DNA of 64,000 nt from Glaciimonas immobilis. Its GTDB lineage: Bacteria > Pseudomonadota > Gammaproteobacteria > Burkholderiales > Burkholderiaceae_D. Under the pieces are notes generated by a model. That model searched no databases and was not told the origin of the DNA. It saw only the letters and a program-made list of their open reading frames with translations. The position numbers were made by a program, and so were the translations under genes. The stretch is taken from contig NZ_JAAOZT010000013.1 in the NCBI RefSeq assembly GCF_011947285.1, positions 54,122-118,121 of the forward strand. Reading direction: 5' to 3'. Positions 44,810 through 52,572 of the stretch are shown piece by piece; the first letter of the stretch is position 1, and each line of letters starts with the position of its first letter.

Positions 44810-45061
44810 ATGCCTATAAAAAGTATCGAAGACGATTCAGGGATGCATTGTGTTGATTTTATGGATCATCCTGACGGAACCTTTAATTTTAGAGTTTTTC
44901 GTAAAGACCCCGAGGATCTATGAAGCTGGACGCTGGTTGGCGATTATTCTGGACTTCACTTTCAGAGCGAGAATGATGCTTTTCGCGCAGCGGCCGAAAA
45001 GGTTCCGTGGCTAACCGAAGTAATCAACTTGCAGCCTGTTGCTCTCGCAGAAAATCGTTGA
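44810..45061 (+). pseudogene. Hypothetical protein interrupted by one in-frame TGA
   Basis: An ATG at 44810 opens an 83-codon frame to a TGA at 45059, interrupted only by TGA at codon 38 (44921-44923). The two halves read as one protein: HCVDFMDHPDGTFNFRVFRK-DPEDL, stop, SWTLVGDYSGLHFQSENDAF and RAAAEKVPWL. The flow DPED-x-SWTLVGDYSG looks like small betaproteobacterial hypothetical proteins I have seen, but I cannot name the family. A single substitution (for example GGA to TGA) would explain the stop. It is probably a recent pseudogene; readthrough is possible but unsupported. No good ribosome-binding site is seen. Confidence 0.5.
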
Positions 45062-45191
45062 TACCGTTCGATGCCGTGGCAAAGGCTGACTCTGCTATCG
45101 GCATTAAGCCAATCAAGGCAAGAATAACAAGTATTTTTAGCACAGACCCTAGACCCTGGACCCTTGGATGCGCGCGCGTATGCAGGCGCAT
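45024..45191 (-). CDS. Possible small secreted peptide (55 residues)
   Basis: A 55-codon minus-strand frame starts at ATG 45191, preceded by an A-rich stretch with AAGGA. Residues 19-38 form a clear signal sequence (KILVILALIGLMPIAESAFA) with an AxA-type cleavage site, leaving a mature peptide of about 17 residues, TASNGINDFLREQQAAS. Codons 9-16 lie in a 7-bp tandem repeat (three AGGGTCY copies, plus-strand 45143-45166). It overlaps the end of the stop-interrupted gene on the other strand by 38 bp. No family is recognised; it may be a small secreted factor or a chance frame. Confidence 0.35.
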   Translation of the reverse strand: MRLHTRAHPRVQGLGSVLKILVILALIGLMPIAESAFATASNGINDFLREQQAAS

Positions 45192-45641
45192 ATCCTTTTT
45201 TTTTATTTAATTAAACGGGTGCCATTTTTATAATTTTTGCCCGCGTTCCCATGCATAACAAAATCAACGGTTTCATTTGTTTTCTCCCAAAGGTCGAAAA
45301 AATAGATGGGCGTTAAATTGCTTGCTGTTGTTGCTTGCTATTGCCAGCGACGATTAGCCATTCGTCGGATCTGTCGTCCAAGCTGCCTCCTCCTTGATCC
45401 CAAAGCGGCTTTGTGTACCGTAATTTGGGAAAGCGCCAACTTTGCTCGCTGAGATTTTTTGGATCGGAGGCGGTCAACTTTAGCGCGTCCGAATGGACTG
45501 TGTTGGCAGTGTAGAATGTTCGCTCCTCAGCGCGACCAGCCTGGGCAGACATCGCAACTGAGACAGGTTCGTGGCGCACCTTGCCGCTCAGTTAGCCGGG
45601 ACGCGGGACAGGGGGATGTCAGCCGACAAGCCCTCATCAAA
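45192..45641. other. Intergenic region with no supported gene
   Basis: 450 bp between the small peptide frame and the stop of the pcaC-pcaD fusion. A minus-strand frame of 88 codons (45313-45579) is present but has no recognisable domain, signal peptide or ribosome-binding site, so it is left uncalled. It could be the remnant of a gene. Confidence 0.4.
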
Positions 45642-46904
45642 TCACAACTCGCGCAAAAACGCCGTAACCGCCAGCGCAAAAGCTGTCGGTTGCTCAATTG
45701 CACTTAAATGCGACGCGTCTTTTAGTACGACGAGTTGCGCCTGCGGAATTTTATCGACCAGCGTTTGCGACATCTCCAGCGGCGTACCTTGATCGCGTTC
45801 TCCCGCAATTACAAGGGCCGGAACGCCAATTTGCGCCAGACGCGCAAGCGTATCCACGTGGCCTACCGCGTGACAGCAACCGATGTAGCCGATAGCATCG
45901 GTGGTGGTCAGGCGTTGGCGGAAGCGGGTCACGGTGGCGCTGTGTTCGGCGCGGAACTGTTCATGAAAATAGCGTCCCATGACGGCATCGGCGATGGCTT
46001 CGATTCCTTGCGCAGAGACAGTCTCCACCCGTTGTTGCCACGCTTCGCGCGCTGCGTCAGGGTAACCATAGGTGGTATTGGCGATGATTAGCGCGGCGAC
46101 TAGTGATGGATGACGCAACACTAGTTCTTGTCCGACCATGCCACCCATCGACAGCCCGATCCAGACTACCGGGCCCGAGTCCAGTTCACGCAACAGGCGC
46201 GCCGCATCGTCGGCCATTTCGGCGATGGTGTAATTGCCGAGCGGCGCATCGGAGCTGCCATGGCCGCGCTGATCGTAGGTAATCACGCGGCAATCCGCGG
46301 CCAGCAGGTTCGCCAATCCGTCCCACATCGTTAAATCGCAACCCAATGCATGGCTAAGGACGATGGTTTGGCGCGGCGACTTGCCGTTACGCGGAGCGCG
46401 CACGCTGTAATGCAGTGCGGGTTTGCTGGTGGTGATGCCTTCATGTCCAATCCCCGGATGGCAGGTGTTGGCGGGTAATAATGGCGCTAACGGATAACCG
46501 ATTTGCGCACCGATTTCACGCAGAAGCTGTTGCGCATGGGTGAAGGCGGTGTTGGCTGCCGGTACGCCTGCATAGATCGCCGCTTGCATTAGTACTTCTT
46601 TCACTTCGTCTGGCGTTAAACGTGTCTCGGCATAGCCCAATAACGCGGCCCGCAGATGCAGCTCAAACTCTTCCCAGCGGCTGAGGGACATGGTGATGGC
46701 GAGCACGATGATGCGGCGTGTTTTGGCGTCCAGGCCCGGGCGTCCCCAAATTTCATTCCAGGCAAACCGGGTGATTAAATGTTGAAATTCTGCGTTGAAT
46801 TCGGTGGCATTGTTGACCGAGCGGTTGACCCATTCATCCCCGAGTATACGTCGGCGGTTTTCCATGCCGCGTTCAAAATTATGGTCAACAGGGTCATAGC
46901 TCAT
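45642..46904 (-). CDS. 4-carboxymuconolactone decarboxylase / 3-oxoadipate enol-lactonase fusion
   Basis: Bifunctional enzyme of 420 residues for the last two ring-cleavage steps before 3-oxoadipate. Residues 1-135 are a CMD/PcaC domain (RRRILGDEWVNRS, EIWGRPGLDAKTRRI, MSLSRWEEFELH). Residues 155-420 are an alpha/beta hydrolase of PcaD type with oxyanion region LSHALGCDLTMW, nucleophile elbow GLSMGGMVGQ, and acid and base in GERDQGTP and DASHLSAIEQP. The domain order is decarboxylase then lactonase, opposite to the actinobacterial PcaL. It overlaps pcaB by 4 nt and ends the pca operon. Confidence 0.93.
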   Translation of the reverse strand: MSYDPVDHNFERGMENRRRILGDEWVNRSVNNATEFNAEFQHLITRFAWNEIWGRPGLDAKTRRIIVLAITMSLSRWEEFELHLRAALLGYAETRLTPDEVKEVLMQAAIYAGVPAANTAFTHAQQLLREIGAQIGYPLAPLLPANTCHPGIGHEGITTSKPALHYSVRAPRNGKSPRQTIVLSHALGCDLTMWDGLANLLAADCRVITYDQRGHGSSDAPLGNYTIAEMADDAARLLRELDSGPVVWIGLSMGGMVGQELVLRHPSLVAALIIANTTYGYPDAAREAWQQRVETVSAQGIEAIADAVMGRYFHEQFRAEHSATVTRFRQRLTTTDAIGYIGCCHAVGHVDTLARLAQIGVPALVIAGERDQGTPLEMSQTLVDKIPQAQLVVLKDASHLSAIEQPTAFALAVTAFLREL

Positions 46905-48313
46905 GATATGTTCGCTTTCAATAAAGGGATTGAGGGTAGAGGAGTCAATGTCGCCATAACCTCCCTTATCTTTTGTATTTGTGGACGTGCCAGGGCTTCC
47001 GCAGGCGTCGTGGCAGCGACGGGATCGAAAAGGTTCTGCAGCACATCAAGATCGATTTTATCGCGCAGGCGACCGTCCTTTTTCACAGCATCAATGACCA
47101 CGACATCCAGACCGGAGCCGCTGGAAACAGCCTTTTGCGTAAGTTGTTCCATCAAGCTATGCGCTTGCGGTCGGCCTATCGCGGCAGCCAGGAAAATCGA
47201 TACGGCCTCCGCGAATACCAAGCCTTGCAGCCCGTCGATATTACGGCGCATGCGTGCGGTATCAACCTGTAATCCGGCCATCGCCTCAGACAGCGCGCTT
47301 AATGCTCCATGCGCACTGAGAAATAGTCCCGGCCACTCGGCCAGTTCGGCCTGCCAATTACCTAAACCGCGTTCATGTTGCTGGCCCATGCTTGCCAGTA
47401 AAGCCGCAGCGTGATGCGGGGTGCGGGTGGTGGCTGCCAGCGCAATCATGGATGAGACCGGATTGCGTTTATGCGGCATGGCCGATGAACCGCCCCGACC
47501 ACTGCCGGATGGTTCGGCCAGTTCGGCGATTTCTCCCTGCGATAACAGGCTAAGATCGGTTGCGATCTTACCCAGACTGCCGACCAGCACGGCGACTTCC
47601 ATTCCTAATCGCATCCATTCGTCGCGTTGGGTATGCCATGCGGCGTCCGCAATCGCTAATCCAAGATCGGCGGCGACCCGGCGCATGACCGCAGGACCTT
47701 GTGCGCCCATCACCGCGAGCGTGCCGACTGCGCCGCCCAACTGAAGTTGCAACGCACGTTGCGCGGTCTGCCGCAATTGCACCCGGGCGCGCATTAACGG
47801 CGCGGTCCAGCCTGCCAGCTTGAAACCGAAGCTGGTCACCTGCGCCGGTTGCATCAATGTGCGCGCCAATATTGGCGTGAATAGATGAGATTGCGCCAAC
47901 GTCAGCAAACTTTCTATCAGCATGTCGAGACCGTCGTCCAATAGCTTCAGTGCCTGACGCGTGACCAGCACCATACCGGTATCGATCGCATCCTGACTGG
48001 TGCTGCCCCAATGGACAAAGGTCGCGGATTCCTGACTGAAGAGCGCGACGGTCTTGGTCAGCTCCTTGACCAGCGGAATGGCGAGGCTGCCAGAGCGTCT
48101 GCTGGCGTGCACGATCGCCGGAATATCATATAACTGTGCGTTACAGACGTTGGCGATGGCACGGGCTGCCGTGTCAGGAATAATCCCTTCAGCGGCCTGC
48201 GCGCGTGCCAGAGCGGCCTCGAAACTGAACATGGCTTGCACGACGGAAGCATCGTCAAACACGGCGATCATGTCTGGCGTGGTGAGAAAAGTGTCAAATA
48301 GAGAAACGCTCAC
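46901..48313 (-). CDS. pcaB: 3-carboxy-cis,cis-muconate cycloisomerase
   Basis: Fumarase/aspartase-superfamily enzyme of 470 residues that lactonises 3-carboxymuconate to 4-carboxymuconolactone in the protocatechuate branch of the 3-oxoadipate pathway. The superfamily signature is GSSAMPHKRNPVSS, preceded by a Gly-rich GSGRGG loop. Other family features are VHWGSTSQDAIDTG and RTLMQPAQVTSFGFKLAGW. Length fits PcaB. It is third in the order pcaH, pcaG, pcaB, pcaCD on the minus strand, 36 bp from pcaG. Confidence 0.95.
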   Translation of the reverse strand: MSVSLFDTFLTTPDMIAVFDDASVVQAMFSFEAALARAQAAEGIIPDTAARAIANVCNAQLYDIPAIVHASRRSGSLAIPLVKELTKTVALFSQESATFVHWGSTSQDAIDTGMVLVTRQALKLLDDGLDMLIESLLTLAQSHLFTPILARTLMQPAQVTSFGFKLAGWTAPLMRARVQLRQTAQRALQLQLGGAVGTLAVMGAQGPAVMRRVAADLGLAIADAAWHTQRDEWMRLGMEVAVLVGSLGKIATDLSLLSQGEIAELAEPSGSGRGGSSAMPHKRNPVSSMIALAATTRTPHHAAALLASMGQQHERGLGNWQAELAEWPGLFLSAHGALSALSEAMAGLQVDTARMRRNIDGLQGLVFAEAVSIFLAAAIGRPQAHSLMEQLTQKAVSSGSGLDVVVIDAVKKDGRLRDKIDLDVLQNLFDPVAATTPAEALARPQIQKIREVMATLTPLPSIPLLKANIS

Positions 48314-48349
48314 ATGAGCTCCGTTCTACGCGTAGTAGGGGTGAGAAAA

Positions 48350-48868
48350 TTAAACGTAATCGAAAAATACGGTTTCCTGGTCGGACTGCATCCAGATATC
48401 CCAATGATATTGACCTTCAGCCTGTTTGCGCGCAATTAAGGTGTCGCGTCGTTCCGCAGGCACCTGTTGGAGGATCTCGGATTGAGCCAGTCCGCTGTCA
48501 TCGTCAAGAAACACAGCGGTGAATTGATGCTTGCCAAGGCCGCGTGCGAATATGGTCGCATACAACACGGGTTTGCCAGCGGTAGCGGGAGTCGGTAGCG
48601 ACACTTCGATGCGAAAGCCACCCTGATCGTCGCTGGGAATACGCCGAAATCCGGGTATCTCTTGTGAGGACTCAGCTGCAATAGCATCGGGAAGCCATGC
48701 TTCAACCCAACCGTCGTTAATCGGCGTGCCGTCGCCATCGCGCAACACGCCGCTAATGGTGATGATTGGTGCTTTGCTGATCAGTGTTTGGGTGGCGTCA
48801 ACGGCCCAACGCCATGCTTCGTGCGGGAACGGACCGATGGTCTGGGTGGTGGTGATAAGCGAGGTCAT
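48350..48868 (-). CDS. pcaG: Protocatechuate 3,4-dioxygenase alpha subunit
   Basis: Alpha subunit of the intradiol ring-cleaving dioxygenase, which opens protocatechuate to 3-carboxy-cis,cis-muconate. The 172-residue product begins MTSLITTTQTIGPFPHEAWRW and has the intradiol core ISGVLRDGDGTPINDGWVEAW and FARGLGKHQFTAVFLDD. It lacks the iron ligands, which are in the beta subunit, as is normal. I chose ATG 48868 (preceded by GGAAATC) rather than an in-frame ATG at 48949, which overlaps pcaH and adds unrelated residues. The gap to pcaH is 10 bp. Confidence 0.95.
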   Translation of the reverse strand: MTSLITTTQTIGPFPHEAWRWAVDATQTLISKAPIITISGVLRDGDGTPINDGWVEAWLPDAIAAESSQEIPGFRRIPSDDQGGFRIEVSLPTPATAGKPVLYATIFARGLGKHQFTAVFLDDDSGLAQSEILQQVPAERRDTLIARKQAEGQYHWDIWMQSDQETVFFDYV

Positions 48869-48878
48869 GTGATTTCCT

Positions 48879-49571
48879 TTAAAGATCCATCGGCGTGGCA
48901 TCGCGCCCACGCAACACAATATCAAAATAATAGCCGAGCATTTTGTCACTGACCGTCTCGTCCATGCTAAAGCGTGCGATCAGGCGGTGACGTGCGGCCA
49001 GATCGGGAATACTCTGAAAAATCGGGTCGTAATCAAACAATGGATCGCTAGGGAAATACATCTGCGTCACTAACCGTTGCGCATAAACGCTACCAAACAA
49101 CGAGAAGTGGATATGCGCCGGACGCCAGGCCTTGGCGTGGTTGCCCCACGGATAAGGACCGGGTTTGATGGTCACAAACCGATAACGACCATCATCATCA
49201 GTCAGCATCTTGCCGGAGCCGAAAAAATTTGGATCGAGCGGCGCGGCGTGTTGGTCGCGCTTGTGCCAATAACGGCCTGCAGCGTTACATTGCCATACTT
49301 CGACCAATGAGTTGCGCACGGGTTTGCCGTCTTCATCGAGTACACGTCCGGTAACGACGATCTTTTCACCCAACGGTTCGCCCTGACCTTGCGCGGTCAA
49401 ATCATTATCGTGCGGCAGGATCAAACAAGTAGACGCGGCGATATTGGTCTGGACCGGTGCCGTAGCGCGAATCCGCAGCGGTTCATGGGTCGGGCCACGT
49501 TTATGGGTGGATGTGTAGGGTGGATAGATGAGGGCTGGATAAACCCCCGGTTCTGTTTGGTCGAATCTCAT
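48879..49571 (-). CDS. pcaH: Protocatechuate 3,4-dioxygenase beta subunit
   Basis: Catalytic beta subunit of 230 residues, carrying the Fe(III) of the intradiol dioxygenase. The iron ligands are visible in order: Tyr in NAAGRYWHKRD, Tyr in GPYPWGNHAKAW, and the two His in RPAHIHFSLFG. The substrate-binding Arg region and the N-terminal dioxygenase-N segment are present. First gene of the pca operon, with a divergent IclR regulator and a compound operator between them. Confidence 0.96.
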   Translation of the reverse strand: MRFDQTEPGVYPALIYPPYTSTHKRGPTHEPLRIRATAPVQTNIAASTCLILPHDNDLTAQGQGEPLGEKIVVTGRVLDEDGKPVRNSLVEVWQCNAAGRYWHKRDQHAAPLDPNFFGSGKMLTDDDGRYRFVTIKPGPYPWGNHAKAWRPAHIHFSLFGSVYAQRLVTQMYFPSDPLFDYDPIFQSIPDLAARHRLIARFSMDETVSDKMLGYYFDIVLRGRDATPMDL

Positions 49572-49609
49572 GTATTGTCTCCTTCTGGTAGATAACCGTC
49601 ATTGGATAG

Positions 49610-49649
49610 CGCGCTAAATATTTAGCGGAATTTAGTCAAATTTGGCGGA
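49610..49649. promoter_or_regulatory. PcaU/PobR-type three-repeat IclR operator
   Basis: Perfect 16-bp palindrome CGCTAAATATTTAGCG (49612-49627), whose right half extends as ATTTAGCGGA (49620-49629). The same 10-mer recurs as ATTTGGCGGA at 49640-49649, exactly one 10-bp gap later in direct orientation. This palindrome-plus-direct-repeat with 10-bp spacing is the architecture described for PcaU/PobR sites. It lies between pcaH (start 49571) and the IclR gene (49737). Confidence 0.75.
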
Positions 49650-49736
49650 CCATATTGTTATGCTGCAAATGCGCAGACTTTGAAATCAGGGCAGCGCAAT
49701 GACTTAAATTGATGCAGCGCTTAAGCACATTTCATA

Positions 49737-50684
49737 ATGAGTATTCAGATAATAGATGAGGAATTGACGGTAAACAAGGTAGCCCGGTATTGCGATAGCC
49801 GCCTATCGCCCTTTTTGTGCGACAATCGCCCAAAAAAGGGGTTTTCTGTGCCAGCATCTATTCCACCAAATAAGAACAGTCAAACCGAAGCAGCATTACC
49901 ACATGCTGAAGACGCTGCCGTCGATAATGGGCCGCTAAAGCGTGACCTGATCTCCGGTCTGGAAAAAGGTTTGCAGGTCATCGAAGCTTTTGATCAGGAA
50001 CGATCAAAACTCACCATCAGCGAGGTGGCCCAGCGCGTGGGCCTGACGCGCGCGGCCGCCAGACGATACCTGATCACCCTGGCACATCTGGGCTATATGC
50101 GCCATGAGCAAAAGGTATTTTCTCTCACGCCGAAGGTGTTGCGTTTGGGGCAGTCGTATTTACATTCGGCACGCTTACCGCGCATCGTGCAACCACTGTT
50201 ATACAAACTGGCGTACGCGTTGGAAGAAGCCGCTTCTGCCGGTGTTCTGGATCATGATGAACTGGTGTGCGTCGCTGCCGTCAGCGCTGGTCGGCTGGTA
50301 TCGGCGACCCTGCAACCGGGAACACGGGTGCCAGCGTTTTATACCGCCAATGGCCGGGTGCTGTTGGCGAATCTGCCTCAGCACCAGATTAACGCGATGT
50401 TGGATCGATTGCATTTTGAACCCGTTACTGTGCATACCATCGTGAACAAAGAGCGGCTCTTGTTAGAAATCGCCCGTACGGGTGCCCAAGGTTATGCCGT
50501 GGTGGATCAGGAGCTTGAACTGGGTTTGAGGACGATTGCGGTACCGCTCAGAAATTTTCGCGGTGAAACTGTGGCTGCGGTGAACGTCAGCGTGCACGCG
50601 GCGCGCATGCCTATTGTGGATATCGTTGAGCGTTGCCTGCCTGCGTTGTTGAAGGTGCAGATAGAACTGGCTGCTTTGTTGTAA
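49737..50684 (+). CDS. IclR-family regulator of the pca genes (PcaR/PcaU-like)
   Basis: Transcription factor of up to 315 residues. An N-terminal winged helix (LISGLEKGLQVIEAFDQERS, ISEVAQRVGLTRAAARRYLITL) is followed by the IclR effector domain, with PGTRVPAFYTANGRVLLANL and GYAVVDQELELGLRTIAVPL. The strong match to PcaR/PcaU in GLTRAAARRYLLTL-type helix and position divergent from pcaH suggest it activates the pca operon in response to protocatechuate or 3-oxoadipate. The first 60 residues are poorly conserved; a GTG start at 49848 is possible. Confidence 0.88.
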   Translation: MSIQIIDEELTVNKVARYCDSRLSPFLCDNRPKKGFSVPASIPPNKNSQTEAALPHAEDAAVDNGPLKRDLISGLEKGLQVIEAFDQERSKLTISEVAQRVGLTRAAARRYLITLAHLGYMRHEQKVFSLTPKVLRLGQSYLHSARLPRIVQPLLYKLAYALEEAASAGVLDHDELVCVAAVSAGRLVSATLQPGTRVPAFYTANGRVLLANLPQHQINAMLDRLHFEPVTVHTIVNKERLLLEIARTGAQGYAVVDQELELGLRTIAVPLRNFRGETVAAVNVSVHAARMPIVDIVERCLPALLKVQIELAALL

Positions 50685-50774
50685 TTTGGTACGTCCACCT
50701 TGCGCTGGGTGCTTATTTTAGAGCGTGTAAATAATTATGTCTTTAGACGCTTATTTATTCATCTATTTATCCAC

Positions 50775-51557
50775 CTATACCCACAACATCAACGTATTGG
50801 CCGTCGCCTGCAATGCAGGGACGCAACGGGCGATAGCGTCGGCGCGGGAACAGCTTGAAATCATCATCGACACGCTTAGCGCACCGATCAGCGCACCACG
50901 GCGACTCTTAACCGGTACCGAAATGCCACGAAATCCTACTTCATATTGATTTTCCGTTATCCCAAAACCATCTTCGCGGATAGCGATCAGTTCTTTATAC
51001 AACTGTTCTTTATCCATCACCGTCAAATGGGTGTAGGCGATTAATTCAACCCGCTCCAGATAGGCGCGCAATTCAACATCCGGCTTTGCTGACAATAGCA
51101 CTCTGCCAGCGGTAGAGGTGTAAGCGGGCAAGCGCGTCCCCGGTTCAAATCCGGTGGTAAGCAGTCTTGGCGCATTGACTCGACTGACATACACAACGTC
51201 ATCCCCTTCCAACACGGAATAGTTGGTTGATTCTTGCAATTGCAAAGTAAGGCGCTGCAGAAAAGGTACTATCGCTCGTGGCAAACGCGCGGCATCGAGA
51301 TAGGAGCGGCCTAAATTCAGTACCTTCGGCGTTAGCCAAAAATTGCTGCCATCGGTCGCCGCCAGACCAATATGTACCAGCGTTAACAGATAGCGGCGCG
51401 CAGCGCTGCGGCTGATGGTGACTTTTTCAGCCAGCTCGCTGGCCGACATCCGCGCTGTATCATCGTTAAAAGCGGTGATGACATCGATGCCTTTAATCAA
51501 GCCATCAATCAGATCGCGCTTCGCTATTTGAATATTGTGCAATTCTGGCTTTTTCAT
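50775..51557 (-). CDS. IclR-family regulator of the quinate/shikimate genes
   Basis: Transcription factor of 260 residues, close in sequence to the IclR protein at 49737. The winged helix has LIDGLIKGIDVITAFN and SASELAEKVTISRSAARRYLLTL, and the effector domain has PGTRLPAYTSTAGRVLLSA, GFGITENQYEVGFRGISVPV. It is divergent from the quinate/shikimate operon starting at 51688 with a long inverted repeat between, so it most likely controls that operon in response to a hydroaromatic or protocatechuate signal. It converges with the first IclR gene. Confidence 0.87.
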   Translation of the reverse strand: MKKPELHNIQIAKRDLIDGLIKGIDVITAFNDDTARMSASELAEKVTISRSAARRYLLTLVHIGLAATDGSNFWLTPKVLNLGRSYLDAARLPRAIVPFLQRLTLQLQESTNYSVLEGDDVVYVSRVNAPRLLTTGFEPGTRLPAYTSTAGRVLLSAKPDVELRAYLERVELIAYTHLTVMDKEQLYKELIAIREDGFGITENQYEVGFRGISVPVKSRRGALIGALSVSMMISSCSRADAIARCVPALQATANTLMLWV

Positions 51558-51578
51558 CTGAAAATAATCCTGTTCTTG

Positions 51579-51620
51579 TGCGCTAATCGCGCGCGTTGAG
51601 CGATTAGCGCAGTATAGCGG
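51579..51620. promoter_or_regulatory. IclR operator of the quinate/shikimate operon
   Basis: Inverted repeat TGCGCTAATCG (51579-51589) and CGATTAGCGCA (51601-51611) with perfect 11-bp arms and an 11-bp spacer, followed directly by AGTATAGCGG (51611-51620), a third copy of the TAGCG half-site. It shares the half-site TTAGCG with the pca operator at 49610-49649. TATACT at 51654-51659 is a plausible -10 box for the plus-strand operon. Confidence 0.65.
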
Positions 51621-51687
51621 TTTTTCACGCCTATTTTTTTAATCAATGGCTCCTATACTTGGCTTATCAAATTCGCCAAGGATCATC

Positions 51688-52572
51688 ATGATTGCGCAGG
51701 AGCACAACCCAGAACCTAATAACCCACTCGGCATCGACGGGATTGAGTTTATTGAGTACGCAACGGCACAACCGCTGGCCTTTGGCGCATTACTCGAAAA
51801 AATGGGTTTTGTGTCCACCGCGCGTCATCGCTCGCGTGAGGTGACGTTATATCGACAAGGTTCGATGAACGTGATTGTAAATGCCGACCCGCGGGCCTTA
51901 CCGCAATCCGACAGCGAACAGCAACCGACGGTGATCAGCGCGATCGCATTGCGCGTACGTGATGCCGACGTGGCTTACCGCCACGCAATTTCTATGGGGG
52001 CCTGGGCCATCGAAACCCGGGCCGGCGTCATGGAACTGAATATCCCCGGCGTGCACGGCGCTGGCGATTCAATTTTGTACTTCGTCGACCGTTTTCAGGA
52101 TTTCTCAATATACGACGTGGACTTCAAACCTATCCCCAACGCGCCCGTAAATCCGCCTGCGGTGGCAGGTTTGCATTTTTTTGGCGTGGTGCAAACCATC
52201 GGGCGTGATCGTTCGCCGGAATGGATCGACTTTTACGAGCAATTGATGGATTTTCGGTTATTGCCGCAAGGCCACTATTTTGGTGTATTGCCAAAGGGAA
52301 CGTTGCTTGAGAGTCCGTGCCATCAGTTTTATTTGCAATTAGTTGAGCCACCTGACGGCGCAGCCGGTTTGCAATGGGACGAACAACTGATACGCGTTGG
52401 CCTCGGTGCGCCGGACGTTCTGGCGGCGGTGCGCGAGTTGAAACAACGCGGGATCATTTTTATCGACCGGGAACCCACCCAGGTCAACGAAAAAGGTGCG
52501 TTGACACAACTTTATAAAAGTGGCGTGAGCTTTGAGCTGGTCGTCAGCGATCTGGAGAGTAAAAATGCTTGA
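51688..52572 (+). CDS. HPPD-like double-VOC protein of the quinate operon
   Basis: Protein of 294 residues with two vicinal-oxygen-chelate halves, homologous to 4-hydroxyphenylpyruvate dioxygenase. Segment one starts GIDGIEFIEYATAQPLAF; segment two has GLHFFGVVQTIGRDRSPEWI. Of the three Fe ligands of true HPPD, the first His (GLHFFG) and the Glu (SFELVVSD) are present, but the second His position reads LIRVGLGAPD, so His is lost. In Pseudomonas, an HPPD-like half is fused to the dehydroshikimate dehydratase QuiC1; here it is a separate gene. It is probably an accessory or inactive partner, not HPPD. ATG 51688 has AAGGA at 51678-51682; the upstream in-frame ATG at 51646 is less likely. Confidence 0.72.
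   Translation: MIAQEHNPEPNNPLGIDGIEFIEYATAQPLAFGALLEKMGFVSTARHRSREVTLYRQGSMNVIVNADPRALPQSDSEQQPTVISAIALRVRDADVAYRHAISMGAWAIETRAGVMELNIPGVHGAGDSILYFVDRFQDFSIYDVDFKPIPNAPVNPPAVAGLHFFGVVQTIGRDRSPEWIDFYEQLMDFRLLPQGHYFGVLPKGTLLESPCHQFYLQLVEPPDGAAGLQWDEQLIRVGLGAPDVLAAVRELKQRGIIFIDREPTQVNEKGALTQLYKSGVSFELVVSDLESKNA

Noticed and set aside
45313..45579. Minus-strand 88-codon frame
   Set aside because: No signal, domain, ribosome-binding site or operon context; could be a gene remnant but cannot be supported.
51688..52572. Annotation as functional 4-hydroxyphenylpyruvate dioxygenase
   Set aside because: One of the three Fe ligands is missing and the operon is for quinate/shikimate, not tyrosine catabolism.
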